Source: WHSW01 sp033856255 (GTDB lineage Bacteria; Actinomycetota; Thermoleophilia; Solirubrobacterales; 70-9). From it: a stretch of 64,000 nucleotides of DNA. A model generated the notes under the pieces. The model ran no database searches and had not been told where the DNA came from. It worked only from the letters and a program-made list of their open reading frames with translations. Shown piece by piece: positions 7,586-15,427 of this stretch (its first letter is position 1; every line of letters begins with the position of its first letter). A program made the position numbers and the translations under genes. The DNA lies in assembly GCA_033856255.1 (NCBI GenBank), contig JAWVFH010000054.1, forward strand, positions 1 through 64,000, read 5' to 3'.

Positions 7586-7872
7586 GGCCGTGATCATCGC
7601 AAGATGGCGCTTTCCCGCGAGGGGGACCGTAGTTATCCGCAGCGGATCTGCGGCTGGCTGCCGTTGTCGCCGGCCCGCCCGAGTGGGATCGTGTGTCTCA
7701 GGCTGATGGGGCGTATGTGGCCGCCCCGGAGAACCTACGAAGACGTCACCGACTTGGGGGGTGCTCTGTGCCCCGGCGCGAGAGCGTCCCGGTGACGTCT
7801 TCGGCATTTGAATGCCCGCCTTAAAGACGCTTGCCGGCGAGGTCGATAGCCCAGCGAGGGACGGCTGACCGA

Positions 7873-8325
7873 ATGACGCTCACAAGATTCAGGCCGGTGC
7901 TCGCAACCGCGGCGGTGATCATCGCCGGCTGCGTGGTCGGCGGCGTCGGCTTCGTCCTCGGCCGCGACTCGGCCGAGCCGACGGCAGCACAGCGGGTCAC
8001 CGCGGTCGCCGACACGCAGGGCCTCGCGGATGCCCGCAAGCGGGGCTACCGGAGCGGCTTCGCCGCCGGGCGGGGCGCCGGCCGCAGTTACCACGAGGGC
8101 GTCGTCGCCGGCCGCGCCCAGGGCTACCGGCACGGTCACGAGCGGGGCGGTTACGACGCCCTCGGCGGCGCCAGCTTCGAGTTCGCCCCGGCGACCTTCT
8201 ACATCGTCCAGTTCGCCGCCGCGGACGGCGGCCCGGAGTTGCGGATCAGCGACGCCCATCAGATGGCGCCAAGCGTCGGCTACGAGCTCTGCAACACCAA
8301 CGACCTCTGCCAGCGCACTCCGTAG
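7873..8325 (+). CDS. Membrane-anchored protein with GxxxG tetrad repeats
   Basis: A 150-residue protein from ATG 7873: a short cytoplasmic tail, one membrane helix (about residues 9-30, VLATAAVIIAGCVVGGVGFV), a spacer, then roughly residues 57-95 with glycine every fourth position (KRGYRSGFAAGRGAGRSY..., ending in GYRHGHERGG). This resembles the YxxGxxxGxxxG repeats of Yae1-type proteins and could form a tightly packed helix. The C-terminal part (FEFAPATFYIVQFAA) looks like a small beta domain with two cysteines near the end. An upstream ATG at 7831 is in frame but less likely because the tail before the helix would be atypically long. Function unknown. Confidence 0.6.
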   Translation: MTLTRFRPVLATAAVIIAGCVVGGVGFVLGRDSAEPTAAQRVTAVADTQGLADARKRGYRSGFAAGRGAGRSYHEGVVAGRAQGYRHGHERGGYDALGGASFEFAPATFYIVQFAAADGGPELRISDAHQMAPSVGYELCNTNDLCQRTP

Positions 8326-8332
8326 CCGCCGG

Positions 8333-8929
8333 CTATACGTCGAGCCAGGTCCCGTCCGGGCCGAGGTTGACGACCTCGGTCTCGCCGATCCGCGAGCGCT
8401 CTCCCCAGCTCTCGTGGATGTGTCCGCAGACGGCCAGCCGCGGCTGCTTCGCCTCGATCGCCTCCAGGATCGCCTGGCTGCCGAGGTGATCTCCGGCGCT
8501 GGAGGCGTCGACGTGGCCGCGGGGCGGCGAGTGGACGACGAGCACGGCGCCGGCCGGGCAGCCCGCCAGCCGCTCGGCGGCGTCGGCGTCGGAGAGGTCG
8601 AAGCTCCAGTCCCAGGGCGTGATCGGGACCCCGGCGCCGAGGCCGAAGAACGCGACCCCGTCGATCTCGGTCCCCTCGCCGTGCAGGACCGTCGCCGTCG
8701 ACCAGGCCGCCGCGGCCTCGCGCAGCGCGTCCTCGGTCTCGTTGTTGCCGGGCACGAGCACGGTCGGCACCTCGATCGCGGCCAGCGCCCCGATCGCCTC
8801 GGCGAGGCCCTCGTGGACGGAGGCGAAGTCGCCGGCGCCGATCACGACGTCGGCATCGGAGCTGACCTCGACCAGGCGAGCGGCCTGGTCGAGGTCGCGG
8901 TGCAGGTCGGAGAAGGCGAGGATGCGCAT
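8333..8929 (-). CDS. Calcineurin-like metallophosphoesterase
   Basis: A 198-residue enzyme from ATG 8929. The five metal-binding blocks are all present in order: SDLHRD at residue 8, GAGDFAS near 35, PGNNE near 62, VVHSPPRGH near 132 and GHIHE near 165. It is probably a cytosolic phosphodiesterase or phosphatase of the YfcE/MJ0936-like type; the substrate is not evident. A TTG nine bases upstream is possible but MRILAFSDLH is the standard family N-terminus. It begins ten bases after the LtrA stop, giving a three-gene operon lplA-like, ltrA-like, phosphoesterase. Confidence 0.85.
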   Translation of the reverse strand: MRILAFSDLHRDLDQAARLVEVSSDADVVIGAGDFASVHEGLAEAIGALAAIEVPTVLVPGNNETEDALREAAAAWSTATVLHGEGTEIDGVAFFGLGAGVPITPWDWSFDLSDADAAERLAGCPAGAVLVVHSPPRGHVDASSAGDHLGSQAILEAIEAKQPRLAVCGHIHESWGERSRIGETEVVNLGPDGTWLDV

Positions 8930-8939
8930 GTCTCTCAAC

Positions 8940-10139
8940 CTAGCGACCGGCCGGGAATGGCTCCTCCATCGTCCCCCCGTGGCGGACCCGGTCGCGGGCG
9001 TCGCCGAACCGGGTTGCCTCGTAGGCGATCAGGACGACGTGGACGGCGGCGACCGTGAGCACGGCCGCGACGGCATCGACCGAGTGGGCGAACGGGATCA
9101 GCGCCAGCAGCACGAGGGCGGCGAACAGCCGCCGGCGGTTGAGCGAGCCGATGTTGCGCAGCCGGAAGGCGACGTGGCCGAGCAGATAGAGGGCGGCGCC
9201 GCCGCAAAGGGCGAAGGCGGGGACGGTCTCCAGCGGCTGGTCGACGTCATGCAGGGCCTTCTTCAACCCCAACGCCACGAGCACGATCCCGGCGATCAGC
9301 AGCAGGTGCAGGACGCCGTAGGAATCCCGCGCCAGCCGGTTCTGCTCGACGCGGTCCAGCGCCGCGAAGTGGCGCTGGGCGACCAGTGCGACGACGTCGA
9401 AGTAGGCCCACCACTGCGCGGCGGCGATTGTCAGACCCGCAATCGCCGTGACCACGACCGCACCGGTGAGCCCGGTCGCGCCGAGCCCGGACCCGGTGGC
9501 GACGATCGACTCGCCGAGCGCGATGATGATGATCAGGCCGAAGCGCTCGTGGAAATGCGCGGGCGAGACGCTGAACCCGCTCACGTCCTGGACGTAGGGG
9601 GTGCCGTAGTCGATCAGCAGGGCGACGATCCAGAGGCCGGCCGCGGCGCCACCGTCGAGGAAGCCCGCGATCAGGATCAGGGCCGGCCCGGCGAGCAGGC
9701 CCGGGGCGAGCCGGCGGATCGCGTCGCGGTTGTCGAGGTCGGGCGCACCGTAGGTGTAGACGGCGATGTGGATGACCCGGACGGCGAAGTAGGCGAACCC
9801 GAAGACGACGGAGTCGTCGCCGAACGCCTTCGGAATCGCGAGCGCCGCGACCAGCATCGCCGCCATCGCGCTCATCAGCCCGAGTCGGGCGAGGCCGTCG
9901 TCGGAGTGCAGCGAGTTGGTGAGCCAGGCGAACCCGCCCCAGGTCCACCAGACGGCGGCCAGGACCAGCATCCCCTGGCCGACGCCCTCCCAGGTGGGGT
10001 GGGCGGCCATCAGCCCGGTGACCTGGGTGAAGGCGAAGACGAAGACGAGGTCGAAGAAGAGCTCCAGCGGGGTGACCTTCTGCTCCTCGGGGTCGGCCGC
10101 CTCGGGCTCCACCGCCATCGTGGTCGTCGTCGCCTCCAT
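8940..10139 (-). CDS. LtrA family membrane protein (low temperature requirement A)
   Basis: A 399-residue polytopic membrane protein. The signature PLELFFDLVFVFAFTQVT near residue 25 and the central HFHERFGLIIIIALGESIVA block are diagnostic for the bacterial LtrA family. About eleven hydrophobic segments are visible. The molecular role of LtrA proteins is not established; a link to cold growth was reported for Listeria. The ATG at 10139 is preferred because upstream codons are shadow-like. It sits ten bases after the lipoate-ligase-like gene and ten bases before the phosphoesterase gene. Confidence 0.88.
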   Translation of the reverse strand: MEATTTTMAVEPEAADPEEQKVTPLELFFDLVFVFAFTQVTGLMAAHPTWEGVGQGMLVLAAVWWTWGGFAWLTNSLHSDDGLARLGLMSAMAAMLVAALAIPKAFGDDSVVFGFAYFAVRVIHIAVYTYGAPDLDNRDAIRRLAPGLLAGPALILIAGFLDGGAAAGLWIVALLIDYGTPYVQDVSGFSVSPAHFHERFGLIIIIALGESIVATGSGLGATGLTGAVVVTAIAGLTIAAAQWWAYFDVVALVAQRHFAALDRVEQNRLARDSYGVLHLLLIAGIVLVALGLKKALHDVDQPLETVPAFALCGGAALYLLGHVAFRLRNIGSLNRRRLFAALVLLALIPFAHSVDAVAAVLTVAAVHVVLIAYEATRFGDARDRVRHGGTMEEPFPAGR

Positions 10140-10149
10140 CAGGCACAGA

Positions 10150-10959
10150 TCATGCCAACGCCTCGTGCCCGGCAGCGAGCTCTTCGCCCAGCGCCAGCGT
10201 CGCCGGATCGAGCTCCGCCTCGACGAGATCGAACCGGCGCCCGAGCTCGGCGACGAGCGCGGCCTCCACGTCATCGAGCGTCGCCCCCGGCACCTCGTCC
10301 TCGACGCTGCCGACCGTCGCCGGATCCCAGTCGAGCTCGAGCGCGGCGTAGGCGGGCTCGAGCGCCGAGCGCAGCAGCTCCGATCCCTGGACGACGATCA
10401 CGGCGCCGACGTGGGCGCCGCCGCTGATCAGGCGCTGGCCGATCCCGGCGAGCTTCGTCCGACCGCGGGCGTTGACGCTCCAGGCGCCCGGGCAGTACTC
10501 GCCCGCGACCTCGCCGACCCGGGCGTCGACGCCGAGCCCCCGCAGCGCCTCGGTGACGATCCCGGCGAGCTGCTGGAAGCGCTCCCGGGTGCCGGCCACC
10601 GGCCGTTCGGCAGGGCTTGCCCATGCCAGCGCCAGCGTGCCCTCGTGAAACGCCGCGGCCCGGCCGCCGGCCAGCCGGACGACCGGCTCGAAGCCGGCGG
10701 CCCGCGCCTCCCGTACGGCGCGCTCGAAGCCCGGCGCGGCGCGATCCTGCTTGGAGAAGGCGAGCTCGCGCGCCGGCCGGTGGAGGCGAACGGTCGCGTC
10801 GAGCTCGCCGGCGGCGACCCGTCGCAGAACTGCCTCGGAGACGCCGGTGCCATAGGCGGGACGGTCCGGGAAGCCTTCGCGGATCAGCCTCAGGCTGGAG
10901 CGGGGACGCTCCCCCGGGTTCAGTGCGGATTTGTGAGCGTTTCCTTGCAAGAGTGACAC
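10150..10959 (-). CDS. Lipoate-protein ligase A / octanoyltransferase family protein
   Basis: A biotin/lipoate transferase-fold protein of up to 269 residues. Recognisable blocks are the N-terminal LRLIREGFPDRPAYGTGVS, the VRLAGGRAAAFHEGTLALAW block (RRxxGGGxxxH-like core), GEYCPGAWSVNARGRTKLAG, with the lysine expected to contact the acyl-adenylate, and GGAHVGAVIVV. It should attach lipoate or octanoate to acyl-carrier domains of dehydrogenase complexes. The start is uncertain: GTG at 10959 lies inside a CRP-like palindrome, and homology begins only at about residue 23, where the sole nearby start-like codon is CTG. Confidence 0.78.
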   Translation of the reverse strand: MSLLQGNAHKSALNPGERPRSSLRLIREGFPDRPAYGTGVSEAVLRRVAAGELDATVRLHRPARELAFSKQDRAAPGFERAVREARAAGFEPVVRLAGGRAAAFHEGTLALAWASPAERPVAGTRERFQQLAGIVTEALRGLGVDARVGEVAGEYCPGAWSVNARGRTKLAGIGQRLISGGAHVGAVIVVQGSELLRSALEPAYAALELDWDPATVGSVEDEVPGATLDDVEAALVAELGRRFDLVEAELDPATLALGEELAAGHEALA

Positions 10960-10967
10960 CCGTCACA
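10952..10967. promoter_or_regulatory. CRP/GlxR-like binding site upstream of the rpf-like gene
   Basis: AGTGA-CACCCG-TCACA matches the CRP/Rv3676/GlxR consensus TGTGA-N6-TCACA with one mismatch. It lies about 160 bases before the Rpf-like start and at the edge of the lipoate-ligase gene. Mycobacterial CRP is known to control rpfA, which makes the placement meaningful, but binding here is an inference. Confidence 0.5.
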
Positions 10968-11125
10968 CACAAACGTCCGTTCGTCCGTCAACCTGCTCAG
11001 CCCACGGATTCGACCCGGGCCGTGAGCGTAACGCCGGCCCGGGGCCGCGAAGCCGCCCGGCCAACCACCCCGATTCATTTCGAGGCGAACTACGCCGACC
11101 GGGCGCACCGAACGGAGGACATCCC

Positions 11126-11596
11126 GTGTCACCCAAGGCAAGACTTGTTTCGATCTCGTGCGCGCTCGCGCTCGTCACCACGGGCGCCGCGCAGGCGGCC
11201 GACCCGCAGATCAAGTTGTTCTACAAGCCGGCCGTCCGGTTCGAGAGCTCCGTCCAGGCGCACAAGGCGCAGCAGCACGCGCAGGCGCTCGGAGCCAAGG
11301 GCAAGCGCCTGGCCGAGAAGGCGACGAAGCTGGCCAAGGAGCCCAGCTACGCGCTCGCCGGCGGCGTCTCGCAGTCGACCCTGGACGCGATCGCGGCCTG
11401 CGAGTCGGGCGGCAACCCGGCCGCGGTCGACTCGTCGGGGACCTACTACGGCCTCTACCAGTTCGACATGGGCACCTGGGCATCGGTCGGCGGCAGCGGC
11501 AGCCCCGCGGCCGCCTCGCCCGAGGAGCAGAGCTACCGCGCCTCGCTCCTCTACGCCCGCGCCGGCTCCAGCCCCTGGCCGGTCTGCGGCGTCTGA
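11126..11596 (+). CDS. Secreted Rpf-like transglycosylase (resuscitation-promoting factor domain)
   Basis: A 156-residue exported protein. GTG 11126 follows a good GGAGG; a signal peptide (MSPKARLVSISCALALVTTG, then AAQAADP) is followed by a helical, lysine/alanine-rich spacer and a C-terminal Rpf domain at about residues 83-156. The domain shows LDAIAACESGGNPAAVDSSG with the catalytic glutamate in ACESGGN, then GTYYGLYQFDMGTWASVGG and SSPWPVCG with the paired cysteine. It should cleave peptidoglycan glycan strands and so influence growth or resuscitation. It is monocistronic, with a CRP-like site upstream and a strong hairpin downstream. The 166-bp leader contains an 8-bp GC stem (CCCGGGCC/GGCCCGGG) but no recognised riboswitch core. 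Confidence 0.9.
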   Translation: MSPKARLVSISCALALVTTGAAQAADPQIKLFYKPAVRFESSVQAHKAQQHAQALGAKGKRLAEKATKLAKEPSYALAGGVSQSTLDAIAACESGGNPAAVDSSGTYYGLYQFDMGTWASVGGSGSPAAASPEEQSYRASLLYARAGSSPWPVCGV

Positions 11597-11622
11597 GCGA
11601 ACCGCGCTGCCCGCGGACTTGA

Positions 11623-11662
11623 GACGCCCACTCCGAATGCCGATCTATTCGGGGTGGGCGTC
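11623..11662 (+). terminator. 16-bp stem-loop after the rpf-like gene, overlapping next start codon
   Basis: GACGCCCACTCCGAAT (11623-11638) pairs with ATTCGGGGTGGGCGTC (11647-11662); 15 Watson-Crick pairs and one G-U, loop of eight bases. It can end the rpf-like transcript. Its right arm contains the GTG start (11654-11656) of the SpoIIM-like gene, so read-through transcripts would hide that start. Confidence 0.7.
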
Positions 11663-12358
11663 AATGACCTAGTCGTCGTCCAGGGCCTGCGCGATACGCG
11701 TGGGGCCCTGGAGCGCTGGAACACGCACCCCTGGCCCGTGCTCCGGGTCTGGTTCGGCGGCGCGCTGGCCGTCGCCTCGGCGCTGCTGCTCGCGGTCTGG
11801 GCGGTCGCCGCGCTCTCGCCGGCCGACCTCACCCGGCTCAGCCTGCCGGGCCTCACCGAGGAGCCGGGCGTCGGCGACGTCGCCAACATCCTCTTTCGCA
11901 ACTCGCTCGTCCTCGCCCTGCACGCGTTCGCCTGCGTCGCCGGCTTCATCGCCGGCAGCTCGCTGGTCATCTCGGCTCAGGGCCGCAGCGGGCTCTCCAA
12001 GCTGGTGCACGAGAAGGCGCGCCCGATCGCCTTCGCCTGGGTGACTCTGGTCACCTGCTTCTCGCTGATCACACAGGCCTACGCGCTCGGGCTGACCGGA
12101 GCCCAGCTCGCGCTCCAGCTCGGCGTCTCCCCGGGAGTTCTGGTGCTGACGACCCTCCCGCACGCGATCCCGGAGCTGGTCGCCCTCTTCCTGCCGCTGG
12201 CGGCGTGGACGATCGCCAGCCGCCGCAGCGAGTGGAAGGACCTGCTCGCCGCGACCTTTGCCACCGTCGCGATCGCCATCCCGATGCTGGTCGCGGCCGC
12301 GGTCTGGGAGACCTACGTCTGGCCCCACATCCTGATCGCCGTCTCCCCGTACGCCTGA
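11654..12358 (+). CDS. SpoIIM-like (stage II sporulation M / DUF95) membrane protein
   Basis: A 234-residue membrane protein. After a cytoplasmic N-terminus containing ERWNTHPWP it has five to six hydrophobic segments, including FRNSLVLALHAFACVAGFIAG and the family-typical VLTTLPHAIPELVALFLPLA. The family's best-known member, SpoIIM, acts in engulfment in endospore formers, but members occur widely in non-sporulating actinobacteria with unknown role. The only usable start is GTG 11654, which lies inside the 3' arm of a strong hairpin and has no clear ribosome site, so translation may be controlled. It converges on an enoyl-CoA hydratase gene four bases away. Confidence 0.75.
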   Translation: MGVNDLVVVQGLRDTRGALERWNTHPWPVLRVWFGGALAVASALLLAVWAVAALSPADLTRLSLPGLTEEPGVGDVANILFRNSLVLALHAFACVAGFIAGSSLVISAQGRSGLSKLVHEKARPIAFAWVTLVTCFSLITQAYALGLTGAQLALQLGVSPGVLVLTTLPHAIPELVALFLPLAAWTIASRRSEWKDLLAATFATVAIAIPMLVAAAVWETYVWPHILIAVSPYA

Positions 12359-12361
12359 GCG

Positions 12362-13081
12362 TCAGGCCCTGACGCTTTCCGTCTCGCCGAGCAGGGCGCG
12401 GCGGAAGACGCGCTCCTCCTCGTCGAAGAGGAAGCCCCAGAGGTGGTGGCGCTCGAGCAGCGAGCGGCGCTTGGTCTCGAGGATCGCCTGGCGCGGCAGC
12501 GAGGCGATCCGCTCACCGAGCTTCAGTCCCCGTTCGACCACGTCGCCGTTCGCCACCTCGCGGACGATCCCGAGGCGCTGCGCCTCGGTCGCGGAGACGA
12601 CGCGGCCCGTGAGGCAGAGCTCCTTGGCGACGGTGGCGGGCAGCACCGCGCGGGCGGCCGCGTAGCTGGGCGGGATTCCCCGGGGGAGCTCCGGATAGCC
12701 GAATTGCGCCCGGTTCGAGGCGACGCGCAGATCGCACAGCAGCGAGAGCGCGAAGCCGCCGGCGAGCGCCGGGCCGTTCACCGCGGCGACCACCGGCCGG
12801 GTGCAATCGCCGACCGCCTGGAAGGCGATCGTGCTGGTCTCGACGAGGCGCTCGCGGTTGGCACGATCGCCGCCGAACTCGCTCGTGTCCATGCCCGAGC
12901 AGAAGGCGCTGCCGGCGCCGGTGAGGACGACGCAGCCGACGCCGTCGTCGGTCGAGAGCGAGCCGAAGGCCTCGGCGAGCTCGCCGCGCAGCTCGATCGA
13001 GAGGGCGTTGCGTTTCTCGGGCCGGCTCAGGGTGACGAGCGCGACCTCGCCGTGGCGCTCGACCGTCAGCGTGGGGGACAC
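12362..13081 (-). CDS. Enoyl-CoA hydratase/isomerase (crotonase) family protein
   Basis: A 239-residue crotonase-fold enzyme. The N-terminus MSPTLTVERHGEVALVTLSR and RPEKRNALSIE are typical; the oxyanion-hole elements are GAGSAFCSGMDTSEF near residue 58 and NGPALAGGFALSLLCDLRVA near residue 100. The first catalytic glutamate of true hydratases is not obvious, while FGYPELPRGIPPSYAA retains an acidic residue. It may therefore be a hydratase, isomerase or hydrolase. Start GTG 13081. It is one of three crotonase paralogues in this window, none next to other beta-oxidation genes. Confidence 0.85.
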   Translation of the reverse strand: MSPTLTVERHGEVALVTLSRPEKRNALSIELRGELAEAFGSLSTDDGVGCVVLTGAGSAFCSGMDTSEFGGDRANRERLVETSTIAFQAVGDCTRPVVAAVNGPALAGGFALSLLCDLRVASNRAQFGYPELPRGIPPSYAAARAVLPATVAKELCLTGRVVSATEAQRLGIVREVANGDVVERGLKLGERIASLPRQAILETKRRSLLERHHLWGFLFDEEERVFRRALLGETESVRA

Positions 13082-13100
13082 GGCCGCGATGCTAGTTCAG

Positions 13101-13289
13101 TTATGCGGCTTCTCGGTGGCCGCCGGGTTCGCTGCGCGGCCGCGGTGCGCTTCGGGTGATCTTGATCTCGCCGGCGATCAGGTCGGGCGAGAACTCGCGC
13201 AGCATCAGCTCCAGGCACCGCTTGCAGCTGCACTCGGGCACGCTCACCCCGGTCTCCGGGCAGATCCGTCCACCCCACTCGTTCGCCAC
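13101..13289 (-). CDS. Small cysteine-cluster protein, 62 residues
   Basis: A short protein from GTG 13289 whose N-terminal half holds four cysteines: GGRICPETGVSVPECSCKRC. The CX9CXCX2C arrangement could bind zinc or an iron-sulfur cluster. The rest is LELMLREFSPDLIAGEIKIT followed by a basic tail. It is divergent from the HD-domain gene and lies 19 bases downstream of the crotonase start in the same direction. No family is recognised. The clustered cysteines and the fit between neighbouring genes make it more than a chance ORF. Confidence 0.5.
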   Translation of the reverse strand: MANEWGGRICPETGVSVPECSCKRCLELMLREFSPDLIAGEIKITRSAPRPRSEPGGHREAA

Positions 13290-13341
13290 GGCGCCAGAGT
13301 ACGACCGCCGTCAGGCGGAAAAACCGTGCGAGGATGGCGGG

Positions 13342-14217
13342 ATGACGGAGTCCGACGAGACCGCGCCCGAGGAGGTGGAGGCGGCGGGGCCCGGTGAGCT
13401 CGGCCGCAAGCCCGCCGACGCGACCGCGGCCGCCCGGATCGGGGCGCCGACGCGCGGCAACCGCAAGCTGGAGGCGCTGCTCGAGGCCCTCAACGCTGAC
13501 CCCGAGGTCCGCGCCTGGTGGCACATGACCCAGGTCCAGTCCGAGCGGCTGGGGATGTCCGACCACTCCTGGGTCCACATGCGGATCGTGCTCAACATCG
13601 CCCTGCGCCTCTTGCGGCTGCTGGTCAAGGGCGGGCTGCAGCCGGCGATGGTCACCGACCACGCGATGAAGGAGCGCGACGCTGAGGTCGTCGTCGCCGC
13701 GGGATCGTTGCTGCACGACGTCGGCATGTCGATCCACCGCGCCGACCACGAGGCCTACAGCCTCTTCCTCGCCGAGCGCAAGCTGCGCGAGGTACTGGAG
13801 CCGATCTACAAGGACCCGTCGGAGCGCGCCGTGGTGATCGCCGAGTCCCTGCACGCGATCATCGGCCACCGCCGCCGCGGCGAGCCCTACACGGTCGAGG
13901 CCGGGGTGGTGCGGGTGGCCGACGCGCTCGACATGGCGCACGGCCGCACCCGGCTGCCGGTCGACGCCGGCAACATGGGCATCCACTCGATCTCGGCCGC
14001 GGCGATCGACCGGGTCGAGATCCTGGCCGGGAGCGCGCGGCCGGTGCGGATCGAGATCACGCTGAACAACTCGGCCGGGATCTTCCAGGTCGATGATCTG
14101 CTGGCGACGAAGCTCAGCGGGACCCCGCTCGAGGGTCACGTCGAGGTGGTCGCCGAGGTCGAGGGCGAGACCGAGAAGCGGCTGCTGACCGAGTTCCGGA
14201 TCGGGACCGACACCTAA
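13342..14217 (+). CDS. HD-domain phosphohydrolase-like protein
   Basis: A 291-residue protein from ATG 13342 (MTESDETAPEEVEAAGPGEL). After an acidic, disordered N-terminus of about 50 residues, the HD core is visible: MSDHSWVHMRIVLNIALRLL, with a first histidine; GSLLHDVGMSIHRADHEAYS, with the HD pair; then AIIGHRRRG and VRVADALDMAHGR, with a late aspartate. The C-terminal 80 residues form a separate beta-rich domain (RPVRIEITLNNSAGIFQVDD). HD proteins hydrolyse nucleotides or cyclic dinucleotides; which is the substrate here cannot be told. Monocistronic, convergent with a crotonase gene. Confidence 0.75.
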   Translation: MTESDETAPEEVEAAGPGELGRKPADATAAARIGAPTRGNRKLEALLEALNADPEVRAWWHMTQVQSERLGMSDHSWVHMRIVLNIALRLLRLLVKGGLQPAMVTDHAMKERDAEVVVAAGSLLHDVGMSIHRADHEAYSLFLAERKLREVLEPIYKDPSERAVVIAESLHAIIGHRRRGEPYTVEAGVVRVADALDMAHGRTRLPVDAGNMGIHSISAAAIDRVEILAGSARPVRIEITLNNSAGIFQVDDLLATKLSGTPLEGHVEVVAEVEGETEKRLLTEFRIGTDT

Positions 14218-14218
14218 A

Positions 14219-14232
14219 GGGGGTCTGACCCC
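14219..14232. repeat. GGGGGTC-T-GACCCC palindrome between convergent genes
   Basis: A near-perfect palindrome directly after the HD-gene stop. The same core, GGGTCAGACCC, occurs inside ald at 42746-42756. Motifs of this kind recur in many bacterial genomes between genes. It could act as a bidirectional terminator here. Confidence 0.5.
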
Positions 14233-14240
14233 GTTGAGGG

Positions 14241-15071
14241 TTAGACGCCGGCGCCCGCGGCGCCGCGGCCCTCGCCGCCGGCGAAGCGCGCCGCGCCCGC
14301 GGCGCCGGTGATCACCGAGTCGCGGCCGAGCTCCGCCTCGCGCGCGATCCCCTGGTCGAAGGGGACGCCGATCCCCTCGAGCGCCGCGCGGCGATCGGAG
14401 AGCATCGTCTGCTGCGGGAAGGCGGCCAGGCCCTCGGCGATCTCCAGCGCTCGCTCGAGCTGGCGGCCGGTCGCCACCACCTCGGTCACCATCCCCCAGG
14501 CGAGCGCCTCGTCGGCTTCGATCACCCGGCCGGTGAGGATCATCTCCAGCGCCCGGCCGATGCCGACGATCCGCGGCAGGCGCTGGGTGCCGCCATCGAT
14601 CAGGGGCACACCGAAGCGGCGCTCGGTGAACCCGAGTCGCGCGCTTTCGGAGGCGACCCGCAGGTCGCACCAGAGCGCCAGCTCGAGGCCCCCGGCCAGG
14701 CACCAGCCGGAGATCGCGGCGATCGTCGGCTTCGAGGCCCGCAGGCGCGTGAACCCGAGCGGGCCGTCGGGACGCTGGTCGAGCCAGCCGGAGATCGCGG
14801 CCTCGCGGTCGGCCTCGCTGCCGCCGTCGGGGTTGGCGGCGATGAAGGCCTCGGTCTTCTCGGCAAACGCCTTCAGGTCGGCGCCGGCGCAGAACGCCTC
14901 CGGCCCCTCGCCGGTGAGCACCAGCGCCCGCGCCTCGTCGTCGGCCTCGAAGCGGTGAAAGCCGTCGAGCAGCCCCGCCGCGGTCTCGTCGTCGACCGCG
15001 TTGCGCCGCTCCGGGCGCGTGATCGTGACGACGGCCGCGGCGCCGATCCGCTCGTAGCTGACCTTGCTCAC
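14241..15071 (-). CDS. Crotonase/enoyl-CoA hydratase family protein
   Basis: A 276-residue crotonase enzyme from GTG 15071 (MSKVSYERIGAAAVVTITRP). Oxyanion-hole sequences are GPEAFCAGADLKAFA and SGWCLAGGLELALWCDLRVA near residue 120; the FTERRFGVPLIDGGTQRLPR segment follows the usual pattern with a glutamate in the catalytic position. A short insert around residues 75-100 (AFIAANPDGGSEADREAAIS) is characteristic of the EchA subgroup common in actinobacteria. The extreme C-terminus is alanine/glycine-rich (GAAGAARFAGGEGRGAAGAG). It likely hydrates an enoyl-CoA, with unknown chain preference. The next minus-strand gene upstream is a small membrane protein ten bases away. Confidence 0.85.
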   Translation of the reverse strand: MSKVSYERIGAAAVVTITRPERRNAVDDETAAGLLDGFHRFEADDEARALVLTGEGPEAFCAGADLKAFAEKTEAFIAANPDGGSEADREAAISGWLDQRPDGPLGFTRLRASKPTIAAISGWCLAGGLELALWCDLRVASESARLGFTERRFGVPLIDGGTQRLPRIVGIGRALEMILTGRVIEADEALAWGMVTEVVATGRQLERALEIAEGLAAFPQQTMLSDRRAALEGIGVPFDQGIAREAELGRDSVITGAAGAARFAGGEGRGAAGAGV

Positions 15072-15080
15072 GCTGGGGGG

Positions 15081-15335
15081 CTACGGGCCGCGGAGGCGCT
15101 CGAGCTCGTCGCGGGCCCGGTCCTTGCGGCTCTCGAGCCGTATCTGGATCAGGCTCGCGACGGTGACCAGGATCGCGAAGAAGGCCATCACGCCGAAGGC
15201 GAACAGGGTCACCACCTTGTCGTCGGTCCGCCCGTAGAGGCCGACACCGTCGGCGGCCATCGCCGCCGGCGAGAGCACCAGCGCGACGAAAGCCGCGAGG
15301 GCGAATGACCAGGTTGCTCTGCGCAGCCGGCTCAC
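15081..15335 (-). CDS. Small membrane protein with signal-like N-terminus, 84 residues
   Basis: GTG 15335 begins MSRLRRATWSFALAAFVALV, a signal-like segment with a cut site near SPAAMAADG, followed by a second hydrophobic helix (VVTLFAFGVMAFFAILVTVA) and a charged cytoplasmic tail (RLESRKDRARDELERLRG). The layout is that of a small type I or two-pass membrane protein. No enzymatic motif is seen. It precedes the crotonase gene by nine bases, so both are probably one transcript, divergent from uppP. Confidence 0.6.
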   Translation of the reverse strand: MSRLRRATWSFALAAFVALVLSPAAMAADGVGLYGRTDDKVVTLFAFGVMAFFAILVTVASLIQIRLESRKDRARDELERLRGP

Positions 15336-15427
15336 GCCCTGGACTCTATCGCCGCACGCGCAATCCGGGGCGCTGTCAGGTTATGTTCAGGCCGAGTCCT
15401 GGCCGCGCGCTCTAGGCTCCCGCCCGG

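Noticed and set aside
10968..11125. Leader of the Rpf-like gene considered as a second c-di-AMP riboswitch
   Set aside because: The conserved GCGGGGGA and CAGCTAACC blocks present at 62109-62245 are absent; only a simple GC stem was found.
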